From assembly GCF_000002985.6 (NCBI RefSeq), contig NC_003280.10, forward strand, positions 7,374,501-7,438,500: a stretch of 64,000 nt of DNA. The letters run 5' to 3'. The translations under genes were made by a program, and so were the position numbers. Shown here in pieces: positions 37,405 through 51,583 of the stretch. The notes beneath the pieces are model-generated. The model was not told where the DNA came from, did no database searches, and was given only the letters and a program-made list of their open reading frames with translations. This stretch comes from Caenorhabditis elegans (Eukaryota; Nematoda; Chromadorea; Rhabditida; Rhabditidae). The stretch's first letter is position 1. Each line of letters opens with the position of its first letter.

Positions 37405-40400
37405 CTGTTGTAAACCGACGTCGTTTTGTCGTCGTCGTCGTCGTCTTGGTGGTCGTCGTTGTGTCGCTGGGCTCGCAGTTCTTAGGCGAAATGTTGCCGA
37501 GGACACTGAGTGTTCGTGAGCGAAGGATGTCTTAAAGAAGAAAATATTCATCAGACAGTGTTGAAATATTAATGATCAAACCGAGAAGTAAATGTGATAA
37601 TGAAAACAAGTGCTCTCGAAAAGAAAAACGTGTTTATGAGTTGATACAATACAAGATTAACAAGCACAAGACATTGGAAATAATGGGCTAATGAAAATAG
37701 GTAACACGTCAAGTCCACGAGGATTAGAATCAGAACCACCCAGGAAGAAGAAGCTCAACAATAAATTTTGAGCGGGAAGTTTCAAGTCAAACAAAAAAGT
37801 TTTTTGGGGTAGGCGGTCTAGGAGCCGGGAGCATAGATCTCGACGTCAGAATTGGTCAGCTTTGCAGAAGATTAGAATCATATTTTGAGATATATGAATG
37901 GGAGGATCTAGACAGTTCTAAGTTTGCAGAGATTTTGAGAAAACAACACACAGGCGGGAAAAGAATAGGAATTATGGACAAGCTGCTCTCTGAAACGATC
38001 CGAACATCGAAGAAATCAAGAATACAGAATAACAGGATAACAAGGCGGATACTAAGTGTACTGTAGCGTCAGAAGTCACAAAATAAGTTTGAACTTTCTA
38101 CTATCAATGATGAATTAGAATTCACTTGAACTGGAATATGATAACGAAAACTGTATTATTTAACGCTACCGTATTCGATTAAACTGAAAAAGAGAAATCG
38201 TGAGAATGAAATTTGAACAAAAAGTTTATTCGAAGATTATCAACCTCAAAGTTTTTTAATCAGAGTTTCCCATTTTCATTAATGATATTATAAAATCTTT
38301 AAAAAAAAACAATACTGTTAGAATTGAAGATAAATGCGCGACTCTTTTCTAACGAACTCCCCATATTCATAGAACTAACAATGTGTCAGAAAATCCTTGT
38401 TCACAGGGGGAATAAAAAGGGGCAAATACGTCAAGACCAAAATAAAAACAGTGGGATAGATATATAGATAACAGGTATCCTTAAAAAAGTAGGTAAGGGT
38501 GGAAAGAGTTAGTACTTGTGAAAAAGAATAATGACCGGAATCAAGAAGATTAGGTTGAGAATAGATCCAGCAAAAAGTCTCGAAGAAGAACGAGAAACGT
38601 CATTAGAAGACGTGGAGAATGTCTGTTAATCAAGATTATCCCGATAAGTGTGGAGGTTCGCAAGTTAATGCTCGCCTTTTGGGATGATTAAAGTATTAAA
38701 AAAGAGTGAGTTAAATATGGAAGCCACCCTCCGCAATTCATAAATAGCCTTGAATAAAGTTAAGAAATTACAATCTTGCACAATAAGAGTTATTACATCA
38801 AGGCTTTGTCTTTATTCTCAGAAAACGATCAACGAAGTCAAGTACCAAAATTTAAAGAATGAATGATTGAAGATGTCATGATATGATATGATAAGAGAAA
38901 CATTTGGATCCCCTTGTAACTTTTGAAAGCTCAATGACGTATTTGGTCAATCGAAAGCAACCTCTCTGCGTCTCGCCTTAAGGAAATATTTCCGGTTTCT
39001 ACTACGTTTAGTGTTATTCGATAGGGTCCCTTGTTTTATCAGATGATTTTAAAGACACACAAAAGTAGGAGAAGATTCAACGAGACAGAGGTGAAAAAGA
39101 AGATGGACAAAAAAGGGGGTAGAAAATAACGACATAGGGCGTGGTGGGAATCTATTTAGGGAACAGGTCTCAAGCAGTGATCTACTTGATAGGAAACGAA
39201 AGGAAACGAAAAGAATATGGAGATGAGTCTAATCAAAACACAAAAAGTAAATTTAGTTGATTTCAAAGAGGTAATAAATGAATGAGGGGCACTTCCTACA
39301 TTTGCACACACCCAAACACCTCCAAATCTAGAGATGAGCTTGAAAGCTTTGAGGGTGTGAAGATTATGAATAGGTAAACATGAAGAAGTGTACAAGCACC
39401 ATACCTGAGGTAGCAATTTTTAGAATTAACATCAGTGTGAGCCAAGCTGCTCATTAGTTATTTCGGATTCTAACAAAAAAATTTGATTTGATTTTTAGAA
39501 TATATTGGGGATTTTAAATCAAAATCTCATTCATGCTACTTTGCCTTCTAGACCAGATGATTGCAGAGAACGTTCTGATGGTTTTATTTTGTGATTTCTG
39601 TTATTTTTGCATTGTTATCATGAAAGAGAACATTCTAAATTTAAAATCTATATTTGCTTTCTATTTATGGAAAACCTTCTTATCCGAGACTGGAATAAGA
39701 ATTTCTGGACTATTTGGATTCGAAAATTTAAATAGAAATGATGGACTTATTCAGATTTTCATTATTAGCAAAACATTAATCTTTAAAATCTTTAGATCAT
39801 CCGAGATTTTTAACTACTAGAAAGGGAAAAAAGCATGGAAAATTCTCGATTCTAAATAAAGCAGAATCTTAAATTTGAATGACACCTAACATCTTCAAAA
39901 AGGGTTGTTAATGATAACCAAATCGAAAAAACATGTTCGTTGTAAATAACAAAATGCAACGATCGTGAGACACAGTTGAGTACACATAGTACGTTCTAAT
40001 TTTGAAATTATTAAGTATTTATTCCCGCCCCTTATTCTCATGGACCTTTTCTCAATTCAGGCCTTGAAAGAGCAACACGAATAAATGTGGCCAGTAATGA
40101 CGCAAGTTTTCGAGTATTTTGTATATCGGAGGACGTGGGAGTTTTTTCGGAGCGAATAATTGACAAAAACTCATCATTGTGTTCATACTCTACTTTGGAA
40201 TGGATGACGACGATAAGTCAATGGAAGAGGGGACCCCTTCACGGAAAAAGCAAAAGGTTAAGTGACAGAGAAATTGAGAGAAATTGTGTCAAGCGTAGGT
40301 AACTGAGAAGGTAAAAGAGTAAAGGACCGTCTCTAAAAATAGAATTAAAAAAATCTAGTTTCTCTCTATTTTTATTTGTTTTATGACAACCTTATATATT

Positions 40401-43400
40401 CCTTTATATGTCTGTGGTATACGGTAACTAGGGTGACGACGACTTCAGTCCAAAGATAGAGTTTGGGAAATAAAATAAACGGCATATGACCTCCTGGGAA
40501 GTAACATTGATAAGGCTGTGACGTAGAAAAACATTTTAAAAGTGGAAACGTTAAGACGATGAACACTATTTTTTAGAAATAAATGCGTGCTAGGAAAATG
40601 CGATTTTTCATAGCTGCATCCGATTAAGAAATCCCGGATTTGATACGACCAAAGTCGCATGAAAATTAGAAAAATCGGGTTAACCCACCTGCATCCGAAA
40701 TAGTAAGAACCTCAACGATGACTCTTTTTTCTTAAAAAAAATATCTTAAAGCTAATGTTGAGAAACTTTTAGTAAAAACGTTCTACAGTAAAAATAGAAT
40801 AGCATTTTAGCAATTTTAGAAGAAGGTACCAAAATTATTATCTAAGAGGTTTGGAAATTTCTAGATTTTTCTCCAAAAAATTTCACAAGCATCATGTATA
40901 AAAACCGGATGTTATTGGGGCGCCGCCTAATAAAGGAACTTTTCGAAATGCCGTGAAAAAGTAAGATCAGTCAAGTGGAAACTAAGGTCTCAGCCCACGT
41001 TTTGGGTCCCGTCTAATATGAATATTCAAAGGACATGTTAGACAATTAAATTCGAAATACAAAACTCGAATTTTGCAAAGATTTGCAAAAACACTCGCTT
41101 TATTTAGTTATTTTGAATTTCAGATCAATTTAAGTCAAAACAGAACGACAACAGAGAACATAAGGGCGTGGGGGACTAGGTACAAGTATCGGATGACAAG
41201 TGACAGGTGTCCATTAGTTCCAAATCTTCTTCCGCCAGCTGACTTGGTTGACACAAAAATGATAAAATCACAGCTATTCTGACCTACCTTCAACTTTTTG
41301 TTTGGTATCAGAGAAACATAATGAACAACAAAAATACCATCATGGGAGATCGAGAGCACGACATATGTCGCGTCATCTAAAATCTCATTACTAGCTGCTA
41401 TTTTTGTTGCAACCTAATTTATTTTGTATTTTCCTTTATGTTTCAGAAGTCTAGTTCTGCCACGTCATAAATTTACAGACATGTGTTCGAGCGACTAGGT
41501 GTCTTAAAAATCAAGTATCAATTTTGTAAATGCTTGTTGTTTGTGGCTGGAAATTGACCATCAAATAATCCCATGAGGGTAGTCTAATATGAATCATACT
41601 GTACCTCAATGTGTTCTCTGTTATTATTATTTTCATTATTTTAGTTGATTTTCTTTGAAAATAGTTGAAAAAAAATTAATGAGAATGTTGTCGTCTGGCC
41701 TATTTTTATATGACATTTATCCAATTTGATCTCGTAGTTTCCGTGATATCAATCAGATTAATATGTTATTTAAAGCCATTTTAAATTCAATCAAATCAAA
41801 ATATTGGATTATTATTGTTTCTGAAAACGAAACATTACGAAAAAAGTATCTACTGATTCTGATTCGGAGTTAATTTTTCCAATAAACTTTTTTTTGAGAT
41901 TTTGGCAATTTTAAGGGAAAAGTAGACATTCGTGGATATGACAGTTTTGGGAAAAAACTCTAGAATAACAAATATGTCACTTTTTGACCGATTTGTTCTC
42001 AGGAAGTAAGCCCTAAAAGAGTTTATTAAAACCAAAAAAAAAGGAAATGCAGCAAAGGGAAAACAATGATAGGACAGTTTTCCGATATCTCTTCCAGGTA
42101 GGTGGGTATGTCTACCCACCTTTCGTTGGCACAAATGTAGGTATCTTCGCCTTAATGGAAATACTACGTTAAGAACTTTTAGAGCTAAAAAATGGAACTT
42201 ATGTTATAATTCCAGAAGAAGGCTGTGAAAACATAAACTTTCAAAATTACTGATAAACACGGTATGATTGAAGTTGGTAGAAAAACAAATGACCTACAAA
42301 ATATATTTGATGTGCTCTTTTATACATAAGATCTCTGAAATTTCATCATTGTTGATTCGTAGATTTTTAGTTTTCCAGATTTTAAAGTATTTGAAATGAT
42401 AAAAATAATGTATTCCATTTCATTTAGACATTCATTCAACTGATCTTCAAAATGTGCATCATAAATGATTGGGACTTATGAAATTCTGGAAGCTGCACGG
42501 TGTCTAATTTGAATTCTATTTTTGTTTATCCTCAAGTCTATCAGTTTTCGCAAAACAGAATCCGCGGATTTACAAACAATAAAATACAAGGAATGTATTT
42601 GAGACTATTACGATTCCCAATTTCTCTCATCTCACCATCATGTTCGTCTTTTAGGCTAGTATGTGCGTGTAAAGTGCGTGGATGAGCTTTCAGATTGTCT
42701 CGTATTACGAGGTTTTGCTCCCGCTGTTTTTGAATTTACAGAGGTTGAACGGAATCCGAGGATAATGATATCACTTATGATAGCCGGTGTGAATAGTAAA
42801 GCAGGTGTATTTTTTGTAAAAAGGAACAAAATAGGTAAGTGTAAAGATCGAGTGGATCCAGTATGCCCAGACAGACACTTTTTCTGGGCGAATGACCGAA
42901 TGTGCAACGAATTGTTTCCAGTTATTTATCTTGTGTGTCATGCAACGTTTTTTTGCTGCAGAAACAAGAAGAGAAAGGTTAATTTGGTAAATATGGGGAT
43001 AAAAATAGGAGATGATTGGAAGAGGAAGGAAAAAGAGAACAAGAATAAAAAGTTGAATGAATGACAGAAGGATATTCCGAACACTTTATTTCCTAGATCA
43101 ACGTCACAGTTTTGAACATACATAATATACATAGTTGATTCTATTTGGTGCGATTTAAACTTCGTGTCTAGTGTAATATATTTTTCTAGAAACTAAAAAA
43201 TACAACAAATGAAAATACCGTATTTTTCATCACTATTTTCGATAGGCCATTTTAGTGCAATTTTTGCAGGGACAAAAAAGTTTTGTATTTTAAAAGTAGG
43301 TGATTTTCGGAATACAAGTTTTCTGAAGCCTCGGTAAAAGGTGAGCAATGAGACTTGCAAAAAATTCCGATTGCTGATAAGAAATGCTCATATATTTCAG

Positions 43401-46400
43401 ACAAGTTCAGCATCATATTGTGACTTATCGAAGTGTTGTAGAACTTGCTTTAAAAAAAAAAAACTTTGGTAGGGATAGAATGGGAAGTATACGCAAATTA
43501 ACCTTTGAGACAATCTTTGAGACAAGTGAGCACAGAAGAATAATTTTTTTATCCAAAGCCCTAAACTGTAGATTATCAACTGAAACTGTGGATCGCATCT
43601 CTCAAAAGAGGAAGGAACTGGAAATTTGTCTACTTTGTTCCGAAATCGAATCAAGTCTTTGAGCCAATGACGTGGATCCGGCTCTCTGTATTCAACACAA
43701 AAGACAGATCAAATTGTGACCCATTTTTGAGGGATTTTTCCGGAGGCAAAAGTTTCTGCATCCGAATCAAATTACCCTTCTCTTCTTCTGATGCCCTCCA
43801 CCCTCACAGCCACCCACACAAGAGAGAAGATATTTAGAAGGGAAAAGCACAAAAAATGAAGGCATCCGGTCAAAACACGATACAGAAGGATGCTCAAAAA
43901 AAAACAAGAAAATTTGCAACTGGAAAACTGAGAGTGATGAGTCTACTGTAGAAAAAACAACTGTCGTTCATTTGAATCATAATGTGTGTTCATGTGGAAA
44001 TTAAACGATTAAGAAGTAATAGTAGACAGGTGAATAAAGAATGTGCATGAAAAAAAGCATTAAAATTTCAATGTGAACTATGACACCTGTGGGTCTAGAA
44101 AAAAAATGACGAGTGTCGCTTGTTCCAGGTTCTCCCGGAAGTCACACGTCACAGTTCAAGAACTGAGTTGAAAGGGACCAAAAATTAAAATCAAGTAATT
44201 GTCTAGATATAGATTATCAAATTATCAGCTGGAACAAGAACACAAAATAAAATTGATTCTAATTTTATATATTATTAAGTTTAAATTGGATCTATTCACA
44301 AACAAATTGTTGGGATCAGAATTTGAACAGGAATTTATATTTAGAACAATAATTTTACATTTTGATACAATTTTACAATGAATGGGAATTAAAACATGGA
44401 CTTTTACCTAGATCCCACTCATATGAACTTTCAATTATGTTTTCACAGGAAACTCTGATATAGAAAGTTTGATATAAAAAGTAGATCTGAAATACTTTCA
44501 AGGAGATATTCTCAACACTGATATATGCTTTACAAGTCTAATAACTTTTCCAAAACTTTGTTTCGAAATATATATGAAAATTTTCTTGGAGAATATTTTA
44601 GTCAAATGTCAATTCTGCTATTTAAAAAAGTTAGCCTATTTCCAAACTCATTTGTTGAACTAGTGATCCTGAAGAGTACGTTGCATTATTTGTTAATTTA
44701 GTTTAAAAGATTTTAAGAAAAGATATTGACATCAAAAAGATCTTGCATTTTTTTGCAAGGAACGATAGATAACCAAATTCTCTTGCCAACCTGGAAAAAA
44801 CTCTTTATGTCCTAGAATTAGTATACAGGTCAAAATACTAAAGTTCATCATATTTTCAGACTGATATCATTATGATTCAATAACTTGTGGCTACAATTGC
44901 AATAAAATACGAAAGCTACACTTGATCTGATTTTCTTTTAAAAGGGGTTTTCCCGGACAGCCTCGGCACTCGAACATAGTGATTCAGAATTCAGACGTCT
45001 ATATGACGAGTCGAATGGGTCATTCGACGTCTCCCACAGGTGTGTTGCGTATGTCAATAAAAACGGACACAGAACAAGAAGACAATAAAGAGAGTGTATA
45101 TTCCTGGTTTGCTCACGTCAGATGTGTTAGTTGGGACCCAGTTATACATGTGTCCGTGTCAGTAGTACGTGTATCAGTATCTGTTTCTTTTTGTCTGTGT
45201 CTCTCAACCTGAATCACTGAAAGACTTGAAACCCGAGAAATCAGGTCAGAAATATATCAACGATTTTACTTTGTCCTTTCTGCTACCTCAACTTGCGCTC
45301 TTGCTCATTTTTGCCACCCGCCAAAAAAAAACGAGATTGACAGGAGATTGAGGTCATGGAGGGTGGAGAAGAGAGAACAACACAGATAAGACAAATGATG
45401 GGAGGCCATTGTTAAAGGAGGAGCAGAATTGGGAAAGGTGACGTGAATCCCTTGGGATACTGGAGCACATAGCACAGACCAAATAAAAACCCGCGAACAA
45501 ATTGCAAAAGCAGGAAGTGCTGAGCAAAATGAATGATATACAAATACGCTTACTGTAGAAAACCATACTACATATATATTTTTAAGTTCACAACTATGAA
45601 ACTCAGCTAGAAAGCCTAGAGTAAAATCTGAGCACAAATTTTACCATAGTTGTGTCCAAAGGAGTTGGAAATTTGATAACCAGATAAATGAAAATTGTAA
45701 CTATTATTAAACACACCTTCATTGCGAATCAAAATGTATTTATTTTTTTCAAAATAATAACGGAATAACTTACGGTAAAACAAAATCTTAAGATGCAATC
45801 AAAGATAAGAAGTTTGGAAAAAACATTCACATGACAGAAAACTATCGGAAACGTCAGAATGTTTATGACAAAAGTGTAAAGATTAGTTAGTCACTTGCAA
45901 ACAACAAGCATTAGATAGAGTTGTTGAGAAAAATCAGCAACTAAACTGAAAAAGTGAATTTCAGTTATTTTTTACTTGATAAGAAAATGAACGATGATTG
46001 CAACAATTGTTTGACACAAACGAAAGTTCTAAAAATATTTGCTTGCAGGTCGAAGAATCATGTCTTGCAAAAACAATGATGCAATTCGAGATTTTCGAAG
46101 AAATTATTTCGTTTCCAAAAATTATACCCCTTTCCATAAAAGAAACATTCGACCTACATCCTTAGTTCTTAATGTTTTGTAAAAAAGGCGGGACTTACAC
46201 TTCTTGTTTTTGAAGCACAAGTTCAAACAATAGTTAACAAGAGAGTTAATTTGCAGATTTTTCTATTACGGTAAATGCCGCGAACAAAAGTTTAAATTTC
46301 GAAACTGTTTGTGCAAAAGTATGATCTTATTCGAAGGAATACTGACTGTACACCAATTTCTTTAAGATAAGCTAACTATTACTTTCCCGAAAGACTTTAT

Positions 46401-49400
46401 ACAGCACAAATTGAATATTGCCAATTCGAGATCAAATTTGAAGAACAAAAACGTGGTTTGATAAAACGGTTGTAAAACTGATAAGAAAGATGAGTGTTGA
46501 TGCAAATGCGAAATAGTCGAAAATTCCGAAAATTCCTACCCTAGAAAAACCGTCATGTAAGTTTACAACTAGTGATATTGTACGAAGTTTTAGTGTTAAC
46601 CCGGATTTACCTCACGGCGACGTGATAGACATTGTAGGCTATAAGTACAAAGTTGCAAAGAACACGAAAAACTGCACGTTATATGATGTAGTGAGTAACG
46701 TAGGGATTACGGTAGGTTGCGTATTGCGAAATGTTTTCTCGCTTTAAATATAAATACGATTCTAGAATGTTGCAGGTAGTGTTCGTTATTCTTTTTATAT
46801 CTAACATCAATTTAACAAACTTTAAAGGTACATTCTATTTATAGGAAAATGATTTTTGTTCAGGTGTGCCTATGATCAATACAAGCATATTCCAGCGTCA
46901 AGGATGTCGTTCTTGAACAAAAGAAACGTGACTTTGATGTTTTTGTTGGCTTCTCAAGTTACTTCAAAAGTATGAGAAGAGCCACCACTGACGACGGTGA
47001 TTCTACGTGGCTGAGAAAAAAAAACAAGACGAAACCGGAAATGTTACGTCGCATTGCGAGTGTGTTTCTTTTTAGTTGTATTTCCGAACCTTAGAGATTC
47101 GAAAAAATCAGTGAAGATGAAGAGACACGAGACTCTCACGGCAGTTCTTTTGTCCGGCAGAGCACGGAAAGAAGACAAGGCGTTTTTTGACGTAATCATT
47201 GGCTATTAGGAGGGGTGGGGCTGCGTTTCGGTTTTTGAGCAACGAGAGGAGCAATGAAGAAGCTAAAGAAGCTTGAGAAGAAGTTGAAGAATAAAAAGAC
47301 AAAAAACTACTGTGACGTCGATTTGGTAGAATTCTGGAGGAAGGAGAAGAGAGTAGGAAGCGAGTAGTGAGACAGGGGTCATAGGTACTGGGGGGGACCG
47401 ACTCTTTGATTTTCAGCCTCACCGGGTTACATGACGAAAGCGGAAATGATGGAAAATGAAGAAAGTTGTGCAGAATACATGTATATTCTGATCTTTCCAT
47501 CTTAAAAGTTGGTTCGACTTTCGTTACGGTATCTATCCTATCAATCGAGCTGGTCTAGAAGTTCAATGGAATAACTTGGAAACTTTTAGCTGCTTACTGT
47601 GTTCTTCTCTAGTAGTACTACATCCTCCGATATTTTATGTATAGTTTCCAAAATAAAATCCTGCAACGAGTGGTATCTATTTTAGAAATAGCGGAGTGAA
47701 AAACGATTTAATCAAGTATCAATGTAGTTCGGAAAATTTCAGTACCCAGAAAACGCCAGAGCTCACAATTTAAAGTCAGAACACAACTTTCGAACAAGTA
47801 TTCAAACTGTCTTTTTTGTTCTAAAAAAACTTGTTATATTTCTTCACGATCTGTCATCTATCACCTGGATGTTTTAGCAGCCCTTGGGTGCAACTTTCAT
47901 CTATTTCTTCCATTCTTCTTCCGGTGCCACCACCAGTCCAGGAGAGACTACTCGTCTTCCAAAAACCAGGGGTCTCCACTCTCTTTTCCTCTTCTCTTTT
48001 TCGCTCTCTAAAAATAGCTCAATAGTATCTATTTTAAGAACATCAGTTTTATACTTGCGCTCGACGTTTTTCTCCATTTTAAAATTGAATTATCCTTGTA
48101 TTTTTTTTGTTTAGAATGACGAAGAAACATGTCTGCTATTAAATGAATCAGATGAAAAATAGAGTATTTATAAATGTTTTTGTTTTTAGAAAATTATTTC
48201 TTGCTACTGCTGCTGCAGATATTTTGTGGGTCCCGCGTCAAAATAAACTCTATTTTTAATGAAGATGATGACATGTTTGTATAATGAGCTGGAAATGACG
48301 AAGTCGAGGGACAGATTGCAAGGAAACCAAATGTTTTGGAAGAAATGTGAGAACAAAAATCATTTTTATTGAAATGAAAAACAGAGTGCAAAATGGAACT
48401 TCTAACAAAAAATAATTTTAATCCAAGAAAATTTTTATCTCAAAGAAAATTTGTATCGTAAAACATTTTGTTCATGGATCGATATCGATACTGTTTGTGT
48501 CAAATATTGCTAACCGGAATTTTTAGAAACTTTTTTAGATTTTCAGAACCTAGCTAAAAAATCATTAAAACTACAAACTTTGCGGTCAAAATGTAGCAGA
48601 AGCTGTGAAGAGTTCAAAAAACAAAGAAGAAATAATACATTTTCAAAAAATGAATAATAAATGTTTCTTTCTTGCAAGAAGGAAGAATCCAAAACACATT
48701 TAAAGACAAACACCTGAGATTTTCGTATTACGAACATTTTTATTACTTTCCTCTTCTATTTATTCTTTTAAAGCCTATTCACTTTTGAATGCAGCTAGAC
48801 CTACAAAAAATTCAAAAATTCTGAGCTCACTGACATATTTTAAAAGAAAAAAAAATCGCGGGTGGCACATAGGAGATGCACGAAAAGTACTTTGAGATTC
48901 TTCAAAATCAGCTGATATCTATATGAGTCTACTGATAAGACGACATGGAATACTTATCAAATATTCTGATGTAGATGGAGGGGGGAAATGAAGAAAATGT
49001 GAGAAATTGAAAGATTGCCATGTTTTGACTTGTATCGAAATAGTCATCGATAGTGAAAAAACAGATGTAAGCATATTAATCACAGAAATTTCTGAAATAG
49101 AGTAGGTTTATATTTTCTTCATCATAGTTCAGTAGTTAGTACAAACTGAACATTCACGAAAAGATATTAAAAAAAATATATAGATGGATTTCAGTCAGGG
49201 TAAGGTGAGAAATTTCCGTTAAAAGTTTGGGCCGAAATTTTCAGAAAAAATTACGAAGTTCAAAGATTTCTAAAACAAAATAAAAGTAGACTCCAACAGT
49301 GTGATGAGTGGGCAGACATGGGCGGTTCCAATCTAAAATCGTGCTTCAACTGCATCGGAAACAAAAAACTCTATATATTCCATTATTCTTCCCGAATTTC

Positions 49401-51583
49401 GCCTACACGTCGACACGAATTTGGCAGAGAACAAATAATTTACATTGTATCGGACGCATTCAAAGGTAGCAAATTTCACAGAATAATTCATTCTTGATTC
49501 GATTCATGATCTGGATTAGATGGGCGGAGGAGGTGCCGAATGATGTAGAAAAAGGTACATAGAACCACATAGCTCAAAGTTTAAAAGGACGAGGTTTAAA
49601 ATGAAATGGATGATGCTGGAGAAATGTGGACGAGAGATTCAAAAAATATGAATATTCTAGGAGGACATGAAATTGGATCGACCTATTTAGAGAATACTGA
49701 TGAGTGCATACGGGGGTCCGAATGTCTAGATGAAATGACGACATGTCATTCCGATTGAAAATTTGATGTTCTCATGGTTACTGTCATCAAGGAATTTTTG
49801 AAAGAATAATAAAAGTTTTGGATCATAAATTAGCAGAAGCCTATGTCTGCATCAAATCATCGTCGTCTGCAAAATATTTATTCTTTTGAAGAAATTATAT
49901 GAACCATGAAATCTTCAATCATATGATAAAGAGTGGATACAAAAAAAAAACAAACTTACAAAGTATTACTTTGAATACTAATTGAATATTAATGAAGAAA
50001 TGTTGTTTGCGATTCATAAATACTACTACAGTAACCTAGTAGTTATTTCTAAAGTGATCCAATTTCAGAAGGTTTTGAGAGTAATCTCCAAATTTCATTC
50101 CCGTACCACTACAAGAACCCAACACTATTATGACATCAATCCGCCATTCCCTGAATTGAAGTTGATGTGAGATCTCAATGCCAATATCCTACAAAAACTA
50201 CAAACTGTGGGCATTCGTAAACTTTATTAACATTTTAATCCTAATGAAAAAATCTCCAAAAAGTACAGTTATTTTGGATAAGTTTAATTTTTAGAGGATA
50301 AATTCGATATGGCAGTAATTTGCTTTACTCAAACTGGTATATCTATTGTAACATTTTAACGGCTCGTAACCGCTTAATTACTGGACACATTTTTTGTAAA
50401 AGTAAGTCACAAAACATATAAAATTACTGATAACAAATTAACCGTCTGGCTTTCACTATAATAACTCTTCAATGAATATGACAACATTTCATAGCTGGTC
50501 AGAAAATAAAAATAGTTTGTTTTCAAAAAGTTCATGGGCTTTCTTTGAACTACATGCTCATTCATGGAATATACATAAAAATGATGGATTAGGTCGAAAC
50601 TTCCTTGTTTATAAAATGGCATTGCCTAATTACTATTGGTCAGTAGTTTGTAGTAGATTTGACTCACACATTAAGCTTCTTTTCGATCAAAAAATTTTTT
50701 CACAGATACAAAATAGCATCATTTTTTAGAAAAACAACTTTGAAAAACCGGAAAAAGCACAACTCATAATCTACAATTCCGGGCATTGACGTTATAGGAA
50801 GTGGCACGAGAGAGAGACAAACAATTAATACATTTTGGAACAAAATGACTAAAAATCGGACCAAGCTATATTACTTTTGAGGTTTGTAGTTATGATCACC
50901 TAATTTCAATGACCATTTCTAGTTTGCAAACTTTTGTTTCAAATACTGGTAAAGTATTTGAAAAAAGTAGGGTCTTTAAAGAGGAAGTTGTTTTCGCTAG
51001 GACTATCTTTTTAGAAGCATCTCGTTTATTTGGAAATTCCAAGCATTAATAATTGAAAATTTTTAAACTCATATCAAATTGTACAATTTAAATAATTTAT
51101 TTAATATTCTAAAATTCAGACGAGTTATTAATATTTTACAATCACCAAAAGGAAGCTAGAAGCCAGAATCAAATGTTCGAGGTTAATATTTGCAAATGAC
51201 GAATTTTGTAGAAACTCATCAAAATGAGTTCTCATGCCAGGAAGGAAGTCATTATTCCCTTTATGTTTTGTTCTTCCAAAAATCGAAAAAGCCTCACACA
51301 TTTTCCTTTTCGTTCTTTTGTTATACGTCACTGTTCCAATTTTTCAGATATCTCGAAAACCAATGAGCCTATTTCGTTGCTCACTTTTGTTATTTTGTCA
51401 TGACATCATTACAAAAATACAAACAAACAAAAAGTTTTACCGAGTTTCAATTTATTTCAAAATCATGTTCAAGTCAGAAAGTATAGTCATGGGCATATCA
51501 AAAAGGTGCCATGGTACAGTATTAGATACATGATTCCTATAACAATTTAAAAAATAAAGAAAGAAAACTGAAAAATAATCGAT
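37405..51583. other. 14-kb gene-poor region
   Basis: No gene could be supported. The + strand is A/purine-rich over long stretches, so minus-strand frames such as 45305-45637 and 47108-47500 are Ser/Pro/Leu/Phe-rich by composition. A short CGT/GTC microsatellite lies at about 37425-37460. A 9-bp perfect hairpin (AGGTGGGTA-TGTC-TACCCACCT) lies at 42100-42121. An interrupted protein-like frame lies at 46442-46747. A small minus-strand exon-like piece with ATG and a GTATGG donor lies at 39405-39454 but could not be joined in frame to the gene at 36689-37404. The skew would fit long introns or regulatory DNA of a minus-strand gene. Confidence 0.45.
46442..46747 (+). other. Protein-like frame with one internal stop
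   Basis: The frame is open from 46442 to TAA 46745-46747 apart from one TAG at 46514-46516. An ATG at 46490 begins MSVDANAK directly before the TAG. After it come 76 residues with mixed, soluble-protein-like composition (for example NPDLPHGDVIDIVGYKYKVA), unlike the low-complexity chance frames around it. No family recognised. It may be a decayed gene or transposon remnant, or chance. Confidence 0.25.

Noticed and set aside
42663..43064. 133-codon + strand frame
   Set aside because: The second half is Lys/Asn low-complexity sequence; no family recognised and no transcript signals.
45305..45637. 110-codon minus-strand frame
   Set aside because: Same compositional cause; no promoter, splice or domain evidence.
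47108..47500. 130-codon minus-strand frame
   Set aside because: Explained by a purine-rich + strand, giving Ser/Pro/Leu-rich translation; no family marks.
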